A DNA stretch of 64,000 bases from Sindora glabra (Eukaryota; Streptophyta; Magnoliopsida; Fabales; Fabaceae): positions 65,259,989-65,323,988 of the forward strand of contig CM035228.1 in NCBI GenBank assembly GCA_020226215.1, written 5' to 3'. The translations under genes were made by a program, and so were the position numbers. Of the stretch, positions 35,611 to 47,712 are shown piece after piece. The stretch's first letter is position 1; every line of letters begins with the position of its first letter. Below the pieces are notes generated by a model. The model had not been told where the DNA came from and did no database searches. It saw nothing but the letters and a program-made list of their open reading frames with translations.

Positions 35611-37284
35611 TGTTGGTGTGTATCCTAGGAACCAATCATATAGATAATTGAAATAATACATAATTTATTATGTTTCATTTTAGGCAATGCAATTATTATA
35701 TTATTTTATTTTTATTTTATTAATTTTGCACAATTTATAACTTAATATAATAATTATCCTTAGAATAGTTTTGCTATTCTTAAAATATCCCTAGTCAAGT
35801 ATTATTATGAAAAGGATAATAATAGTATATCGAGACTGGCATGTATAGTGATTGATGATTATGAGTCATGGATATGTGATGTCGAGTCAATACATGAGTA
35901 CATTATTAGTAAATAGATGTACTAGACTGATCCAATATAAGAATACTGCATGGATAAGATTTGTGTCATTAGTAGTTCTCATATGGTCACAATTGCATAT
36001 AGTCCTTTAACTTGAAGTTACTACGGTTCCCTACATAAGGAGTTACTCACTTTGATGTCATCCTATGTCACCTTTAATCGGGATGACGAGTAGGAAGTTG
36101 ATTAAGTGTGTCACGAATCATGCAGAGGGAAGTGAGTAATGTAGATGAGATTTTATTACTTTTATATAAAAGAGATATATCCTTGGGCCCCTTGATTGAG
36201 TGAGAATTAGAAATGCATGGCCATACTCAAATAAATCAATATGTGATATTGATAATTTGTTTTGAAGTCTACTCAGTATCAAGAAATATAAATTGAACTT
36301 TGACGAGGATGACACTCTCCATGCCTCCAGTTAGATTTAGATATTATTACAAAAGGGATTATGATGCAAAACGTTAATCATGTATTAGGTGGATGTCGAA
36401 TCATAGAAATTCCTACTACTTGAGTGGCAATGATGTATTGCTAGATATCACTCACTGTCTATAGCTCAATAATGAGTTATTGTTAACGTAGTAAGAACCT
36501 ACAGGATTACACAAAAGGAGTAGGAATAAAATAATAATAATTAAACTTTAATTAGATTAATATTCAATTAATTGAACTTATTTTCGTGCATATATATATA
36601 TATTATTAAATAATAATATATTTTTTACGTAATAAATATAATTATTATTATGTGATATTATTTGATGTTAAAGTAATATCAAATAATTATGTTATTAGAT
36701 ATTAGATAAATATATTATGATATAATATTATTTTGATATTTGATAACTATATGCAATTATTTGATATTAAGATATTTATATTATGAGATAATATTATTAT
36801 CTAATATTAGATAATTAATAGATAAGTCATATCTCTCCTTATTATCTCTAGGATATGGATAAGATGAGTTGTTAAGTGCGATTAGGATTTTTGGAGGTAT
36901 TATCCTAGTAGGATTAAGATTATGACTTGCCTAAGTTCTATAAAAGGAGACTTGAGGGTAGCATTTTAGACACATTTATAAGCTTTCATAAAACCCTAAA
37001 TCACACAGAAAACATCCAATCCTAAATCCTAGAGAGAAAAAATGCATCATAACAGATTTGTGGTGAGTGAGAGGTCGTTGTTCACTCTGTGTGGATACTG
37101 TAGAGATGCTGTACCTTCCGGTCGGCGTTTGATTCATCCGCTCTATCAAGTTTTGATCAGTAGAAATATGAGTGCTCAATAGATAAAATCTTAATCATTG
37201 ATTTATGTCTTTTACATGGATTCTAGGTCGAATTCGAATCAAATTTTAAATTTTTACTGCATATGATAATCCAAATTCCCAACA
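35611..37284 (+). mobile_element. solo LTR, sister of 9403-11069, inside the hAT gene
   Basis: 1674 bases from TGTTGGTGTG to CCCAACA, end-to-end collinear with the copy at 9403. It is flanked by GGTTG/GGTTA. TATA-like TATAAAAGG at 36939-36947 puts the LTR in the plus orientation, the same as the hAT gene. There is no internal retroelement sequence. ORFs at 36118-36315 and 36976-37179 (minus) lie entirely in the LTR and have no domain. It interrupts the transposase exactly at the DGWTD motif, so it is younger than the hAT insertion. Confidence 0.85.
36939..36947 (+). promoter_or_regulatory. LTR TATA box
   Basis: TATAAAAGG, at the position equivalent to 10725-10734 in the sister LTR. Confidence 0.5.
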
Positions 37285-37289
37285 GGTTA
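37285..37289. repeat. 5-bp target duplication of second solo LTR, right copy
   Basis: GGTTA, compared with GGTTG at 35606-35610. Confidence 0.7.
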
Positions 37290-39239
37290 GACTGATAGTA
37301 TAAATCACATGCACATAATGAACTTTCTTATCTACAGTAGTAAAGGAACTATTTTTTTAAAATCTATTAATGCTTCTTTTGTGCCTAACAAGAATATTGA
37401 TTACTATTTTAAGTTGCTTAATCAAGTTATTGAAGAGATTGGAAAGCAATATATAGTGCAAGTGGTCACTAATAATGAAAAAGTATTAAAAACTGCTGGA
37501 CAAAAGCTGATGGAAAAACGACCATATCTCTTTCGGTCGTCTTGTGCAGCTCATTGTTTGAACTTATGCTTGAAGGATATTGGTAATAAATCAAATATCC
37601 AAAAAGTGTTAAAAGATGCAAAATTGGTGACTTTATTTATTTACAATCATATTTGGATAGTAAACCACATGAAAAATTTTACTGGAGGTAGGGACATTAT
37701 ACATCCTACTATCACTCATTTTGTAACACAATTCATTCAACTTGAGTCGATTTTTAAGCAACAAGAAACTTTGAAAAAAATGTTTGATTTAGAAGAATAT
37801 AAAAAGTCCAAATATGGAAAAGAAAAATCAGGACCTACGTATGAATCAAAGAAAATTATTTTGGAAAAAGAGTTTTGGAGCAAGACAAGTGACATAATAA
37901 AGGTCATTGAACCTATTATGAAAGCTTTAAGATTAGTTGATGGTGATGAAAAGCCAACAATGGGCTTTTTGTATGAAGCTATAGATAAAGCGAAGCAATC
38001 CATTCAATAAAAATGTTGTCATCACACACAATATAACGACATCATTGATAAAAGATGGAGATTTATGCGTTCAGATTTGCATTCTATAAGTTAGTCAACA
38101 TGTAACACAATTCCATTTATTAATTTATTGTGTATTGCTTATTAAATCTTAGTCATGATTATTAATTAAAGTTTCTTTTTGCAAGGTTATTTTCTTAATC
38201 CACGGTTTCAATTTAGTTTGGAGCATGGTGAAGATGTAGCAAAAGAAACACTTGATGGAACTACAAAAGGTGATTTCAAGATTAAAACCTAATGTTGATA
38301 TTCAAATAAAAACAATCAATCGGGTTAGTTATATATCTTATATTTTATAGCTTAATGTATAATTTGTGACCATTATTATTACAAAGAACTTATAAAAATA
38401 TATTTAATAGTGTAGTTGTTACCCTTTTGAGATAAGCATGAGATATTTGGAACACCACAAGCTCAAAGGGCTTGTTTTCAAATGGATCCTGGTAAGATAA
38501 TAGTTACAACATTTCCTTAGTATTATACAAATGATTGTTAAGTAATAAGTAATAACTTATATTTGTGTTTCCTATTTTTGTAATTGCTCAATGGTGGCTA
38601 ATATATAGAAAGTGTACTCCTGAACTTCAAAGCATAGCTATCAAGGTGCTTAGTCAAACAACTTCTACATCAAACTGTGAGCGAAATTGGAGCACTTTTA
38701 GCTATATACACACAAAAACAAGGAATAGATTGAAGTATACAAAGTTACAAAAACTTGTCTTTACCTTTTATAACATGAAGTTAAAGATGAGACACATGAT
38801 GAGAAGGAGTCAAAAGGACATAGAGAACAATTTCAATCCTATAAATCTTGACCACATATTCCGAGAAGATGATCCATTAAATCCATGGCTTGAAGAGAGA
38901 GAATCACCATTGTTAGATGGTCCTCAAAATTCTAAATAGCTAGCTAGGATTGACTCAGATGATGAAAATGCTAGGATGGATGAAAATGATTCAAATTCTA
39001 GTGAAGCACATTCACAAAGTGGAGATGGCGGCTTAAGTCCACCAAGTGATAATGGTGATGGAGGTGTAAATGAATTAACCCATGAAGATAAGGATGAACA
39101 AAGGTCATATGATTCTTATGGTGAAATACCATATTTTAGAGGTAATTATTTTTATATTGATATGAGAAATTTTCAAGCAGATTACATTGGTGATAATAGT
39201 AGAAATATGCTTCAACAAAGAATAAATAGGAGACAATAA
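37285..39239 (+). pseudogene. hAT transposase, 3' part (central domain to dimerisation domain)
   Basis: It resumes directly after the LTR: the joined codons give DGWTD, then MNFLIYSSKGTIFLKSINAS and QVVTNNEKVLKTAGQKLMEK. Next come FRSSCAAHCLNLCLKDIGN (37530-37590; family: CAAHCLDL.LEDI) and an open frame to 38010, where a TAA interrupts before DIIDKRWRF. A probable intron of roughly 90 bases precedes GYFLNPRFQF (38184), and further exons lie around 38258-38320 and 38440-38492 (GTPQAQRACFQMDP in part). The C-terminal hAT dimerisation domain (38565-38830) reads QWWLIYRKCTPELQ, then KVLSQTTSTSNCERNWSTFS and RNRLKYTKLQKLVF, intact over its core. The tail to 38939 and the 38976-39239 Ser/Asp/Gly-rich ORF belong to the same gene across one stop. 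Confidence 0.85.
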
Positions 39240-40002
39240 CAAGAAATATCAGAAAATTCCTCCTCTGCTGGTATGTCCCAAAATTTTAGTGATTTTGGTA
39301 TTATCACTTCATCTCAAAGTAGCCATGGTTATTATCCTCCATCTTATCAATATCCTGATTACCCATCTCATGATCATTATTTACCTGTAATAGCTCCATC
39401 TTATTATCAAGGTCAATCATATTCTTAATTATATCCTTAACCTGAGCCTTCTTATCATCAAGGGAATGATATAGGTGCTGATTTTTTTGGATATATATTT
39501 GGACAAATGACATATAATTATGATCAAAATAAAGGTAGGGGTTATGATTCTCCACATCATTCTACTGTGTGGTAATCAAAATAATATCAAGTTTTATCTT
39601 ATTTGTCTTCTTATTTTTTTATGTGAAAACATATTTGGATTGTCACATATTTATATGTATTATGTAATATTTATGTTGAGAACATATTGTTGGCATTGCT
39701 ATTTATATTTGTGTTTTATGTAATATTTTATGTAGTATATTGCTTATGTATTACCAATATAAACTAATTTTGTTAAATTTTAAAGTATTTCATAATAAAA
39801 TAGTTATTAATTTATTTTATGCATTTAAAAATATAATATTAACAAAAATTATAATAATATCATAATTTGAACATTTTTTAAAAGAATTGCACAAATTGTA
39901 AAAAAATTCACGTCTGCAGTGACCACAATCTGCATTTTGAAGAACACATTAACCGCAACCGTAAAAAATGCATTACAACCGCGACCGCAATTTAAATCCT
40001 TG
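39240..40002 (+). other. hAT 3' region
   Basis: To about 39580 the plus strand still reads a Tyr/Ser/Pro/Gln-rich tail (for example SSHGYYPPSYQYP), broken by stops and probably the disordered C-terminus of the transposase. The rest is AT-rich with no ORF up to the right inverted end. Subterminal CG-containing text (ccgcgaccgcaatttaaatc) ends at 40002. Confidence 0.55.
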
Positions 40003-40010
40003 TCCTCAAC
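40003..40010. repeat. 8-bp target duplication of hAT, right copy
   Basis: TCCTCAAC, identical to 32949-32956. Confidence 0.8.
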
Positions 40011-42737
40011 TGAATCCCTATTTTGTTTTACTCTTTTCTCCCCTATTTTGCTGGTTTTCCATTTTAATTCTTTGCTTCGCCTCCAAAATCAAATCTGATG
40101 CCAATCAAATGGAAATAAAGATGGACAACTCAGACACAAACTTTCGTGGAGAAAAAATAACTTATTGTTAGATGATTAGTGATAAGATTCTTGAGAAATT
40201 TTTCATAGATTTATGACATTTGCGGTGTAAAGCAGCAAAAACGTTCTACAACATACCGCAATAGTCGCATTAGCGGTTTAATGTGCTTGCAACACACTGT
40301 TACAACTATGATTTTAACTCACATTGCAATCATGCCCAGATGCAGATGCGAACAAATGCGAACGCGAAGACTTCGCAATAGCAAAAATGAGGCTGCATTA
40401 AGAGATGCAGACCGCTTTTTAAAACCTTAAGTAGTAGGTGATACCGATGGGGAAGATGATGATAGAAAAAGAGATAATGAGGAGCTAACAGCAAGATGGA
40501 AGGAGAAGACGCGGTTGTTGAGGTTGATAACAAATTTGACCAAAAATACTGGTTTAAAAGATGTTAGTGAAGGAGTTACAAATGACGATGCCATAAAAAA
40601 GGATACCCGAAATCGTACAACAGATGCAGTCCAAACATTAGAATTATAATGCTTGATTGAGCCATTTTTAAAAGGCAAGATGACAGTTACATAAATCGAG
40701 ACAAAAACTTACACTTGAAAGTTGAAAGAAAAGCTGATAGAGTAAGAGGATTAAAACTGCAAATTAAAATATTTGAAAAACCAAATTGTAATTTTCCAAC
40801 ATAAATCTATATTATCACATAAATGGGATTCCTTGACAGGTGGCAATCATTTTTAAATACTTTGATCGGGGTTAATTAACCCTAGACAATGAGATAGGGT
40901 ATGAAAGTCTTGCCCTTCGTTAAGGTGGATTTCTGCCACAAAACGTCAAACAATAATCATACTTTTCCATGAAAAAAAAAAATGAGAGAAGTGAATTAAA
41001 AGACGAAAAGCCTGAGAAGTTTGGCTTTAATTACAAAGTAACACAAACCTTTGAAGTCATTCATGATTATAGCCTACAATATTTCAATTTTAATGCTTTT
41101 TTTTTATCATTGTATGTGTACATGATGAATTTTCTTTACTTTGATGCAGAAAAACAAGTCCAATTTCATATCCAGTGCGACACAAATTCGATGATGGGTC
41201 ATTCAATCATCAATGAACATAAGGCAGCAAGATTAAATAGAATGGAAATAATGTGGAAAAAGGGTAAGTATGCAATTTGTGTCAATCAAAATTAATTTTT
41301 ATAAATTTTTTAGAAAAATAATTATTCCCCTAATATCAAGTTTTTATTGTATTTTGTTGAACTTTTCACACTTCATATACATCAAACTAATTCTACTGGA
41401 AATAAAAATTCAATTAATTGTCAATCATCACTTTGGTCAGTCTACATGCTATTTCAATTTTATTTAATAATATTATCAAATATTTTTTAATGTTCAATGT
41501 GCCACATTTTTTTATGAAGCAAACTCCTTTGATAAAATCATTGATAACACAAATAATTTATACTATACTATTTTATGTTTTAGTGATTCTTCTGAGATGA
41601 TCAGAAATAGATCAATTAAATATGTTGTTTTCATTATTTATTGTTTCGCCATTACACACACACGCATTTGAGTTACTGTATTAAAGCCTACTTTTTAAAA
41701 TAATATTTAAATATATTATTTTTAAATAAATTTTCTAATCTACATTATGCTTTTCTATGAAATTGTTAAGTTTGTATAAAGTGTGCAATATTGTACTATA
41801 TCCCTTATATACAAAAGTGCTTTTGCAGACTCACCTTTGGTAATTTTTCTTAAAAAGAATAGTTTTCAATTTTATTATCCAAAATTAGTTCTTAAAAATG
41901 ATGTTTTTCTTTTGAAATTTATCTCATATTCCACCTACATTTAAAAAAAAATATTATTTGTTTTATGCAAATTATGTTGTTATTTTTAATCTAACAAAAC
42001 AAATTTTTCAAGCAGTGATAGAGGATCATGCAAAAACTTCAACACAAGATAATATTTTTGTAAACACCATTTAATATGAATACTAACATTTTATGCTATG
42101 AATTGAAATTTGAAAAAAAAAAAACTAGAGAATCTATTTAAATTATTTTTCTTCATAATCAATGTTTAAAACATGGATGAAGATCTTCACATAAGTTAAA
42201 TTATTATAAAATTCAATAGTCCAATACTTGTACGATATATGAAGTATGAAACAATCATAATTTATGCAACATGATTTCTAGTATAATGAAAATAATATCG
42301 AACATAAAGAAACATGCGCATCCATATTTCTATCGTTAAATTTTAATATTTGAATATGATTATTTATATATAATTGATCAAATCTTAACCTTTGTTAAGT
42401 AATCAGTGATAATATATTGTTTTTTTTTAATAAACCAATTTATTATAATTACATTTTTTGATAAAAAAAGGGTCTATTCAATGAAGATTATAATCATCAT
42501 ACTGGTGAAGAACAAAATGACCGCAATTATCTATCAGTTACAAACTTATTTCGAATAAATTAGTTACTTACAATTATAAATTGGTTTAATTTTATTAATC
42601 TAGCTGCTCGTTTTCTTTATAGAAGACGATTCGACGATCAACAATGCAGAATACAAGAATTCATTTTTCTCTGCTTCCATCATTTGGACATGCCATATTT
42701 TCTGTTAGTATTTTGTATGCTACAAAATACTGCAAAA
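40011..42737. other. no definite gene; hAT-end relic and possible Helitron exons
   Basis: At 40210-40435 CG-bearing phrases (accgcaatagtcgcattagcgg; rc of 'gaccgctttttaaaacctt') resemble the right subterminal DNA of the hAT just to the left, so an older hAT end may lie here. Around 41150-41265 the plus frame reads NEHKAARLNRMEIMWKKG, followed by GTAAGT, a good splice donor. With 42480-42630 it may be 5' exon material of the Helitron gene at 42738, but this is weak. The remainder is AT-rich and empty. Confidence 0.35.
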
Positions 42738-43005
42738 TATTGGGATATAGGAAGTAAAAGTATTTTGTGCCAAGATTGCGTTGCGTTAAGGTGGTTCGAA
42801 GAACATGCTAACAAAAGAAAATTGCACACAATTCTTTAATTCTCAATGTGTTGCATGCAAAGAAAAACCATGCCACCTAAATTGATCTCTCCTCTTACTT
42901 TGCTCTGTAATTTGTTGCATGGGATAAACGATAAAAGTAAAAAGTTTCTAGAAAATATTCAAACTTATAACATGATGTATTCATTTACTTTTATGGGTGG
43001 AAAGG
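42738..43005 (+). pseudogene. Helitron Rep/helicase gene, left fragment
   Basis: Helitron proteins combine a HUH nuclease and a helicase for rolling-circle transposition. This piece is from the N-terminal Helitron-like region: YWDIGSKSILCQDCVA (family: WDIG....C..C.A..W..E), FEEHANKRK, one in-frame TAA, CCMQRK, LLCNLLHGINDKSKKFLENI, TYNMMYSFTFMGGK. It keeps one frame for 89 codons. It is cut at 43005 by the large MULE, and the very next codon is completed at 54147 on the other side. The MCCMQRK ORF at 42846 is an internal part, not an independent start. No host function is likely. Confidence 0.85.
42997..43005. repeat. 9-bp target duplication of MULE, left copy
   Basis: GTGGAAAGG; a perfect second copy is at 54138-54146. 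Nine bases is the usual MULE duplication length. Confidence 0.9.
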
Positions 43006-43086
43006 GGCAAATGTACCAGAATACTATTTTTTCGGAAACTTATTTTCGATTTACCGTTGTTCAAAAATATATTACCAAAATACGCG
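43006..43086 (+). repeat. MULE left terminal inverted repeat
   Basis: It pairs with 54057-54137. Matching blocks are GCAAA, ATACC, ACTATT/ACGATTATTTT, ATTTACCGT and a final ATTACCAAAATACGC. The pairing is imperfect, about two thirds to three quarters by eye. Confidence 0.8.
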
Positions 43087-43215
43087 TCATGGCGGGAAGC
43101 ACCACTTTGGATGGCGTTCACGGGGGAGAGGCACCATCACCTTTAGCACGCCAATCAAAATGGCGCCCTCGGCCTCCCCTCTGCAATTTTTTCAAACAAT
43201 TAATGTTGATGCCAT
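43087..43215 (+). repeat. MULE left subterminal GC-rich repeats
   Basis: Units such as GATGGCG, AATGGCGCC, CATGGCGGG and GATGCCATTT are spaced 20-40 bases apart in an otherwise AT-rich neighbourhood. The same motif family occurs at 44050-44165, 44740-44780 and 53845-54050, that is, just inside all four MULE-type ends. Confidence 0.7.
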
Positions 43216-43951
43216 TTCAAAATTTTTAATCTTGATGTCAAAATAAAAAATTTTAAAAATAAAAAATATGTGATTGTAACTCAAAATAAATTTTTAAAAA
43301 TAAATTACTCATTTTACAATTATATTTGATGTCATAAAAAAATATGTTAACTCCACTTTGATATTTAATACATAAATTTATTATAAAAATTAAATAAAAA
43401 AGTAGTTAATGATAATAATATATTTAATAAAAATAATAAATATTTAGTAAATAATTGAATATTATTAAAATAAAATATTGGATCAATAAAGAATAATTAC
43501 ATAATTTATATTAGTATCTCTCAAATTTTGATCTAATGACACTTAATATTTATCATTTTTTAGAATTATTAACTTCCACCATTTGAAATTATATTATTAC
43601 AAGTAATTATTTAATACGTTATTACACATAAGCAAATTTATTGAATTATTCAATAAGATTATTTATATACGAAGTTGAAAATTGTTAAAAATGAAAAGAA
43701 ATATAACGAAATAGATATGTTTCTTTTTATTTTGTATTTATTCCAATAATATTCTTGCTACTTTGTATTTATTTCAATAAAATTATTTTTATTTTGTAAC
43801 TAAATAAATACGAAATGACAAAATTGAAGATAGTTGAAAATTAAAAAAAAGTGATTATTTTGTTGCAATAATCTTTTTATCTTGTAATGAAATTAAAATT
43901 ATAACATGAATTAATTCTTTTGTATTTCATCACAATGATAAAATATTTTGG
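43216..43951. other. MULE left interior, no gene
   Basis: AT-rich DNA between the left end and the nested small MULE. No ORF. Confidence 0.45.
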
Positions 43952-43959
43952 CAATGAGA
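43952..43959. repeat. target duplication of nested MULE, left copy
   Basis: CAATGAGA; repeated at 44870-44877. If the copy is taken as nine bases it is GCAATGAGA against CCAATGAGA. Confidence 0.75.
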
Positions 43960-44869
43960 GGCAAAAGTATTGATTTACTATTTTTTAAAAAATTATTTTT
44001 CGTTTTACCATTCCTTCGAAATATTTTATCAAAATATGCATAGAAGATACACACAGCGATGGAAAGATGGCAAATGGCGTGTGAAGGGATGCCAGACGAA
44101 ATGGCGCTGTTGGCGCTTAAGGGAAGGGACACCAGGCGATATGGCACCTTTGGCCTATGGTACTCTCGCTCCTCATTTCTAAGTTAATTAGCCGGTGACC
44201 ATATCCATTGTGAATCCAAAAGACTTGGATTTTGGTATTGTACATGGCAAGCATCCTCATCTACGTTGACAATTGTGCTACGTGTTTTGACCTCAAATTT
44301 GGTAGACTCAACTCATAACGTATTGAATAAACATAGCATTTAATGTCATTTACAAAGATGATGGTTATTTATCCTTCAAATATTATAATTAATATTATTA
44401 ATTTTTTTATATTTATTATAACTATTTATTCCTTTCTTCACTAATAATATTAAAATAAATAATGACAAAAAATTTAATTAAAAAATAATTATATATTTCA
44501 AACTATGAAGAGAAAATTTATTAATTTATTTTAATATTATTTATGTATTTTAACATGGTAAATAAATAAAAAAATAAATAATTATAACAACTGTGAAAAT
44601 AAAAAATTAATAATGTTAGTTATTAAATTTAGGAGATGTCATTATCATTACTTTTATTTAAAAAAATTAAATATTCTAATTATTTTAAAGTTTATTATTT
44701 TCTATTATTTATATATTAACTTAAAATTTGGGAGATGTGCTTGGACCCCCTCAAAGGCGCCATTTGGTTTGGCGTCTCTCCACCGTAGTGCATATTTTGG
44801 TAAAATATTCCGAAAGAATGGTAAAACAAAAAATAGTTTCTAAAAAATTAACAAATTGATACTTTTGCC
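43960..44869. mobile_element. non-autonomous MULE, 910 bp, nested in the larger MULE
   Basis: The inverted ends of 81 bases match closely: left GGCAAAAGTATTGATTTACT and right, other strand, GGCAAAAGTATCAATTTGTT, both ending in CAAAATATGCA. Flanking duplication CAATGAGA is perfect over eight bases. The ends are clearly related to those of the host MULE (43006/54137) but better matched to each other, so this is a separate, younger insertion. The interior has GC-rich GGCG units just inside each end, an AT-rich middle and no transposase, so it depended on an autonomous relative. The ORFs at 43911-44182 and 44613-44843 are chance frames through the ends. Confidence 0.85.
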
Positions 44870-44877
44870 CAATGAGA
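44870..44877. repeat. target duplication of nested MULE, right copy
   Basis: CAATGAGA, identical to 43952-43959. Confidence 0.75.
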
Positions 44878-45245
44878 TGTGGAACATGGAATAACCCTTA
44901 TCGTTAGAAAGAAATAAACACACATTGTTTTAAAAAAATTGTAATTAATTTGTGTTTGTTAATAATTTATAATAATTAAAGTTATGAAAATAAAATACCA
45001 GATGAGAGAATAAAATTCTAGTTAGAAGGATGTAATTAGAAAAAATTGTATATATTTGATGCATTATATGAGAATTGAATTGATTATGTATTTGTGAGAA
45101 GAATTGGTAATTAAAATCGATATAAGTATCTACGCAAGAAGATAAAAATGTCGTAATAATCAAAACCATCCTATAACACTGATGTTTGGCAATAAAGTAG
45201 CAAGATAGATGTGCATAAATATACAATAAATATGAAAAAAAAAAG

Positions 45246-47712
45246 TTAATGTCTACGTAAGTGATGTCCAATCCCACATCTAGGATCGGTAATGTGGCAA
45301 CCATATCTACTAACCCTCTGCACAAGCTCGGGAGTCACATCTCTGGTGTCTGTGACTCCTCTACCTCCAGCTCCCACTCTACCTCTACCTCTGTCTCTGG
45401 CTCCTGCTCTGCCTCCACCCCTACCTCTATTTGCAAGCACTGAGTCATCTGTCATCATGCCACCAAGTGCTAATCCCTGATCTTGAGTATGTAAATCAAA
45501 TGCAGGACGATATGACTGTGATGGACTAGCATCTCCGGAAGGAAAGACATGGAATGAAGATGAAACTCCTGGTATATGTGGAAATGCCTGGAATGAGGAT
45601 GGAACACCAGAAGTAAACTGGTACATCTGGGGTGATGATGAACCATATAGTGCAGCCAGGGAACATGATGGAGGATGAAGGATTATCAGGTGCAGTAGGA
45701 TACATATGAGATGAGGTAGTAATATCTGGCATCATCATCATGGTGTCCTGGGCAGTCGATGGTGGAGTCTGTTGCACTGTTGAAGCGGACGGAACATCAG
45801 CCTGCGACGTAGGTCTTGGAGTAGTGCGACGACGTCGATGAGTACGAGACTGATCATGGTCACCCTTCGCAGGGTCTGGGATATGATAGGCATGAGGAGT
45901 TAGCTCCGCATGTGAGTGAATAATCACATGATCAACCTCCTGAATGGCGTGAAGGATGGAGTCCGTCGTTGATCTAAGCGCATCGAAGGTGAACTTAGAC
46001 TGCCCCTCAGGTGTAGTGAAGTCCTGTAGTGTGGACACCTCATCTACCTGTGCAAATTCTTGGCATTAAAGTTAGTTACAATACTAATGCATAGGAAGAA
46101 AATCAGACACAGAAAATTAGCACGCAGTATTACCACAAGGTCTAGTGCTCCTTCAACGGGTGTAATAAATCGCTTTAGTAACCCATCTGTATCATGCCAT
46201 GTACTCGGACCGTGAGCCTAGGACTAGTCGTGTGGTCAGCTCAGTGATAAGGCACAAGTCTCGTCGGATATCCCAGAATGCAATGTACGGCAGATGGCGG
46301 ATGTGTCACTTCTCATTATGCCGACTGGACAAGTGAAGGCAATAGACCTCCGCCACCTTGCTTCGGTGGCTCAGGAATAGGCTGGCATAGTCCAAACTGC
46401 CGCAAAACCCTATCTGGCTGGTGCCACTCGACAATCTGAAAGTGAATGAGCAGCACCACTGCTGTTCACATGTTACTCCCGTCAAAACAGTACTGAGGAA
46501 GTGATGCGGTGACCACCTCAGTGTACGAGATCCAGACGATTTGAAATTACACATTTATTTGATCAATTAAATAGGACAATGAAATGGACAAAGCCCTGAA
46601 ATAAAAATATGCATTATCCCTTACATACCTGGTCGAGTCGAAGATGGTCCAGCATGTATCTGTAATAAGGTAAGCTGTGTGTCGGACTATCCTGGAACGT
46701 CTTTTGATAGTGCCACCTATCAAGTATAATAACTGAGTTAAATAACTTCAAAGTCAACTTAATTATAAGTGCAAGTTGAAAAATTATCTAACCTACGGGC
46801 TAAGGGGCCAATCCCTGCATCCCTCTCTGGTATGTCTGAAATAGTAATTGCGGGGGCGATAGTGGGAAATCTATCCCATGCCCAGAGCTGCAGTAGTAGG
46901 CAACACCCTCCTATCTCCCTGTAATCTGGAGCAATGGCCTTGCAGAGCTCTCTGTACAGATAGGCCAAACAAGCAGATCCTTAACTGTATGTCCCAGCCT
47001 CATGTAAGTGTCCGAGTAAAGATAAGTGCATGAGGTGGACATACGTGCCGGAGTGGTCCGGAAATAACGTCCTACCAATGAGACGCAAAATGTAGGCCCG
47101 GGTGAATCTCTGCACTTGTCACCTCATCCGTGTCATCTGGAAGATGAGTGAAATGCCTCTCCAACCAACTCATCCTCAGTCGCTCCCCTCTAATGACATT
47201 CTCATCCACCGATAACTGCAATCCCAGATACTCCTCTATCAGGGCTCCCCATCCCATACAATGGGCCCCGTCACTGCACGATCGTCAATGGATAAGTTAA
47301 GCTGGAAAGCAACATCCTGTAATGTAATAGTCGTCTCCCCCTATGGCATGTGAAAAGTGTGTGTCTCCAGCCTCCACCTCTCTACAAAAGCACTGATCAA
47401 CTGATGGTTGATAGGCACAAACTCGCACATCGCTAGGCCGTAAAAGCCTGCCTTTCGTAATAAGGGGACAATCAACTCCGGCGGCTATTGGTGATGGTAG
47501 TGATGAACCCGTCGAATCCTCAGCACACAGTCAGGCTGTAAAAAAAATACGAGTTATTGCGTCTAACAATTCAGAAACTGTTCAACTAACTTTATTAAAA
47601 TCTAACTATTTCCATACATGGCCTGCACAAATCGACTGGGATATGTGTGAGGCTTGAGCCGTCACCAGTGAAGGATCCCGTGGTCCAGGATCAACATGTC
47701 GGGATGTGGATG
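45246..47712 (-). pseudogene. plant mobile domain (PMD) gene of the MULE
   Basis: PMD proteins (also annotated as PP7 'long form' homologues) are found both as host chromatin/silencing factors and inside plant transposons. The minus strand starts MASTSRHVDPGPRDPSLV at 47712. After a probable intron (about 47620-47540) it reads PDCVLRIRRV, PPELIVPLLRKAGFYGLAM, NHQLISAFVERWRLETHTFH, TITLQDVAFQLNLSID, a frame change, then FTRAYILRLIGRTLFPDHSG, YVHLMHLSLLGHLHEAGTYS, a stop where Trp is usual, and ACLAYLYRELC with a second intron-like break. WHYQKTF and DRVLRQFG follow near 46.7 and 46.4 kb. The last part (46038-45246) is a Pro/Ser/Gln-rich tail ending in an Arg-Gly stretch (RGRGGGRAGARDRGRGR), a possible RNA-binding RGG-like tail. 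At least four stops or shifts show it is inactive. It follows the transposase by about 300 bases on the same strand. Confidence 0.8.

Larger units (their letters stand above)
32957..40002 (+). mobile_element. hAT transposon, 7.0 kb including a nested solo LTR
   Basis: The element is bounded by a perfect 8-bp duplication TCCTCAAC. Its ends match as short inverted repeats: left CATGGATTTAAA, right (other strand) CAAGGATTTAAA, with further subterminal similarity of the type 'ttgc(c/g)g..'. Inside, on the plus strand, is a transposase gene with BED finger, central domain and hAT dimerisation domain (34738 to about 39240). A 1674-bp solo LTR at 35611-37284 is nested in that gene; without it and its 5-bp duplication the hAT would be about 5.4 kb. 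The left 1.8 kb holds two tandem-repeat regions. The transposase has several stops, so the element is dead, although its ends could in principle have been used by an active relative. Confidence 0.85.

Noticed and set aside
37737..38003. 88-codon minus-strand ORF
   Set aside because: Antisense of the hAT transposase central region, which is well supported on the plus strand.
43911..44182. Opposite-strand ORF pair near the small MULE
   Set aside because: Both run through the inverted end; no domain.
45261..45480. Plus-strand ORFs rich in Ser, Thr and Pro
   Set aside because: Antisense of the Arg-Gly-rich tail of the PMD gene.
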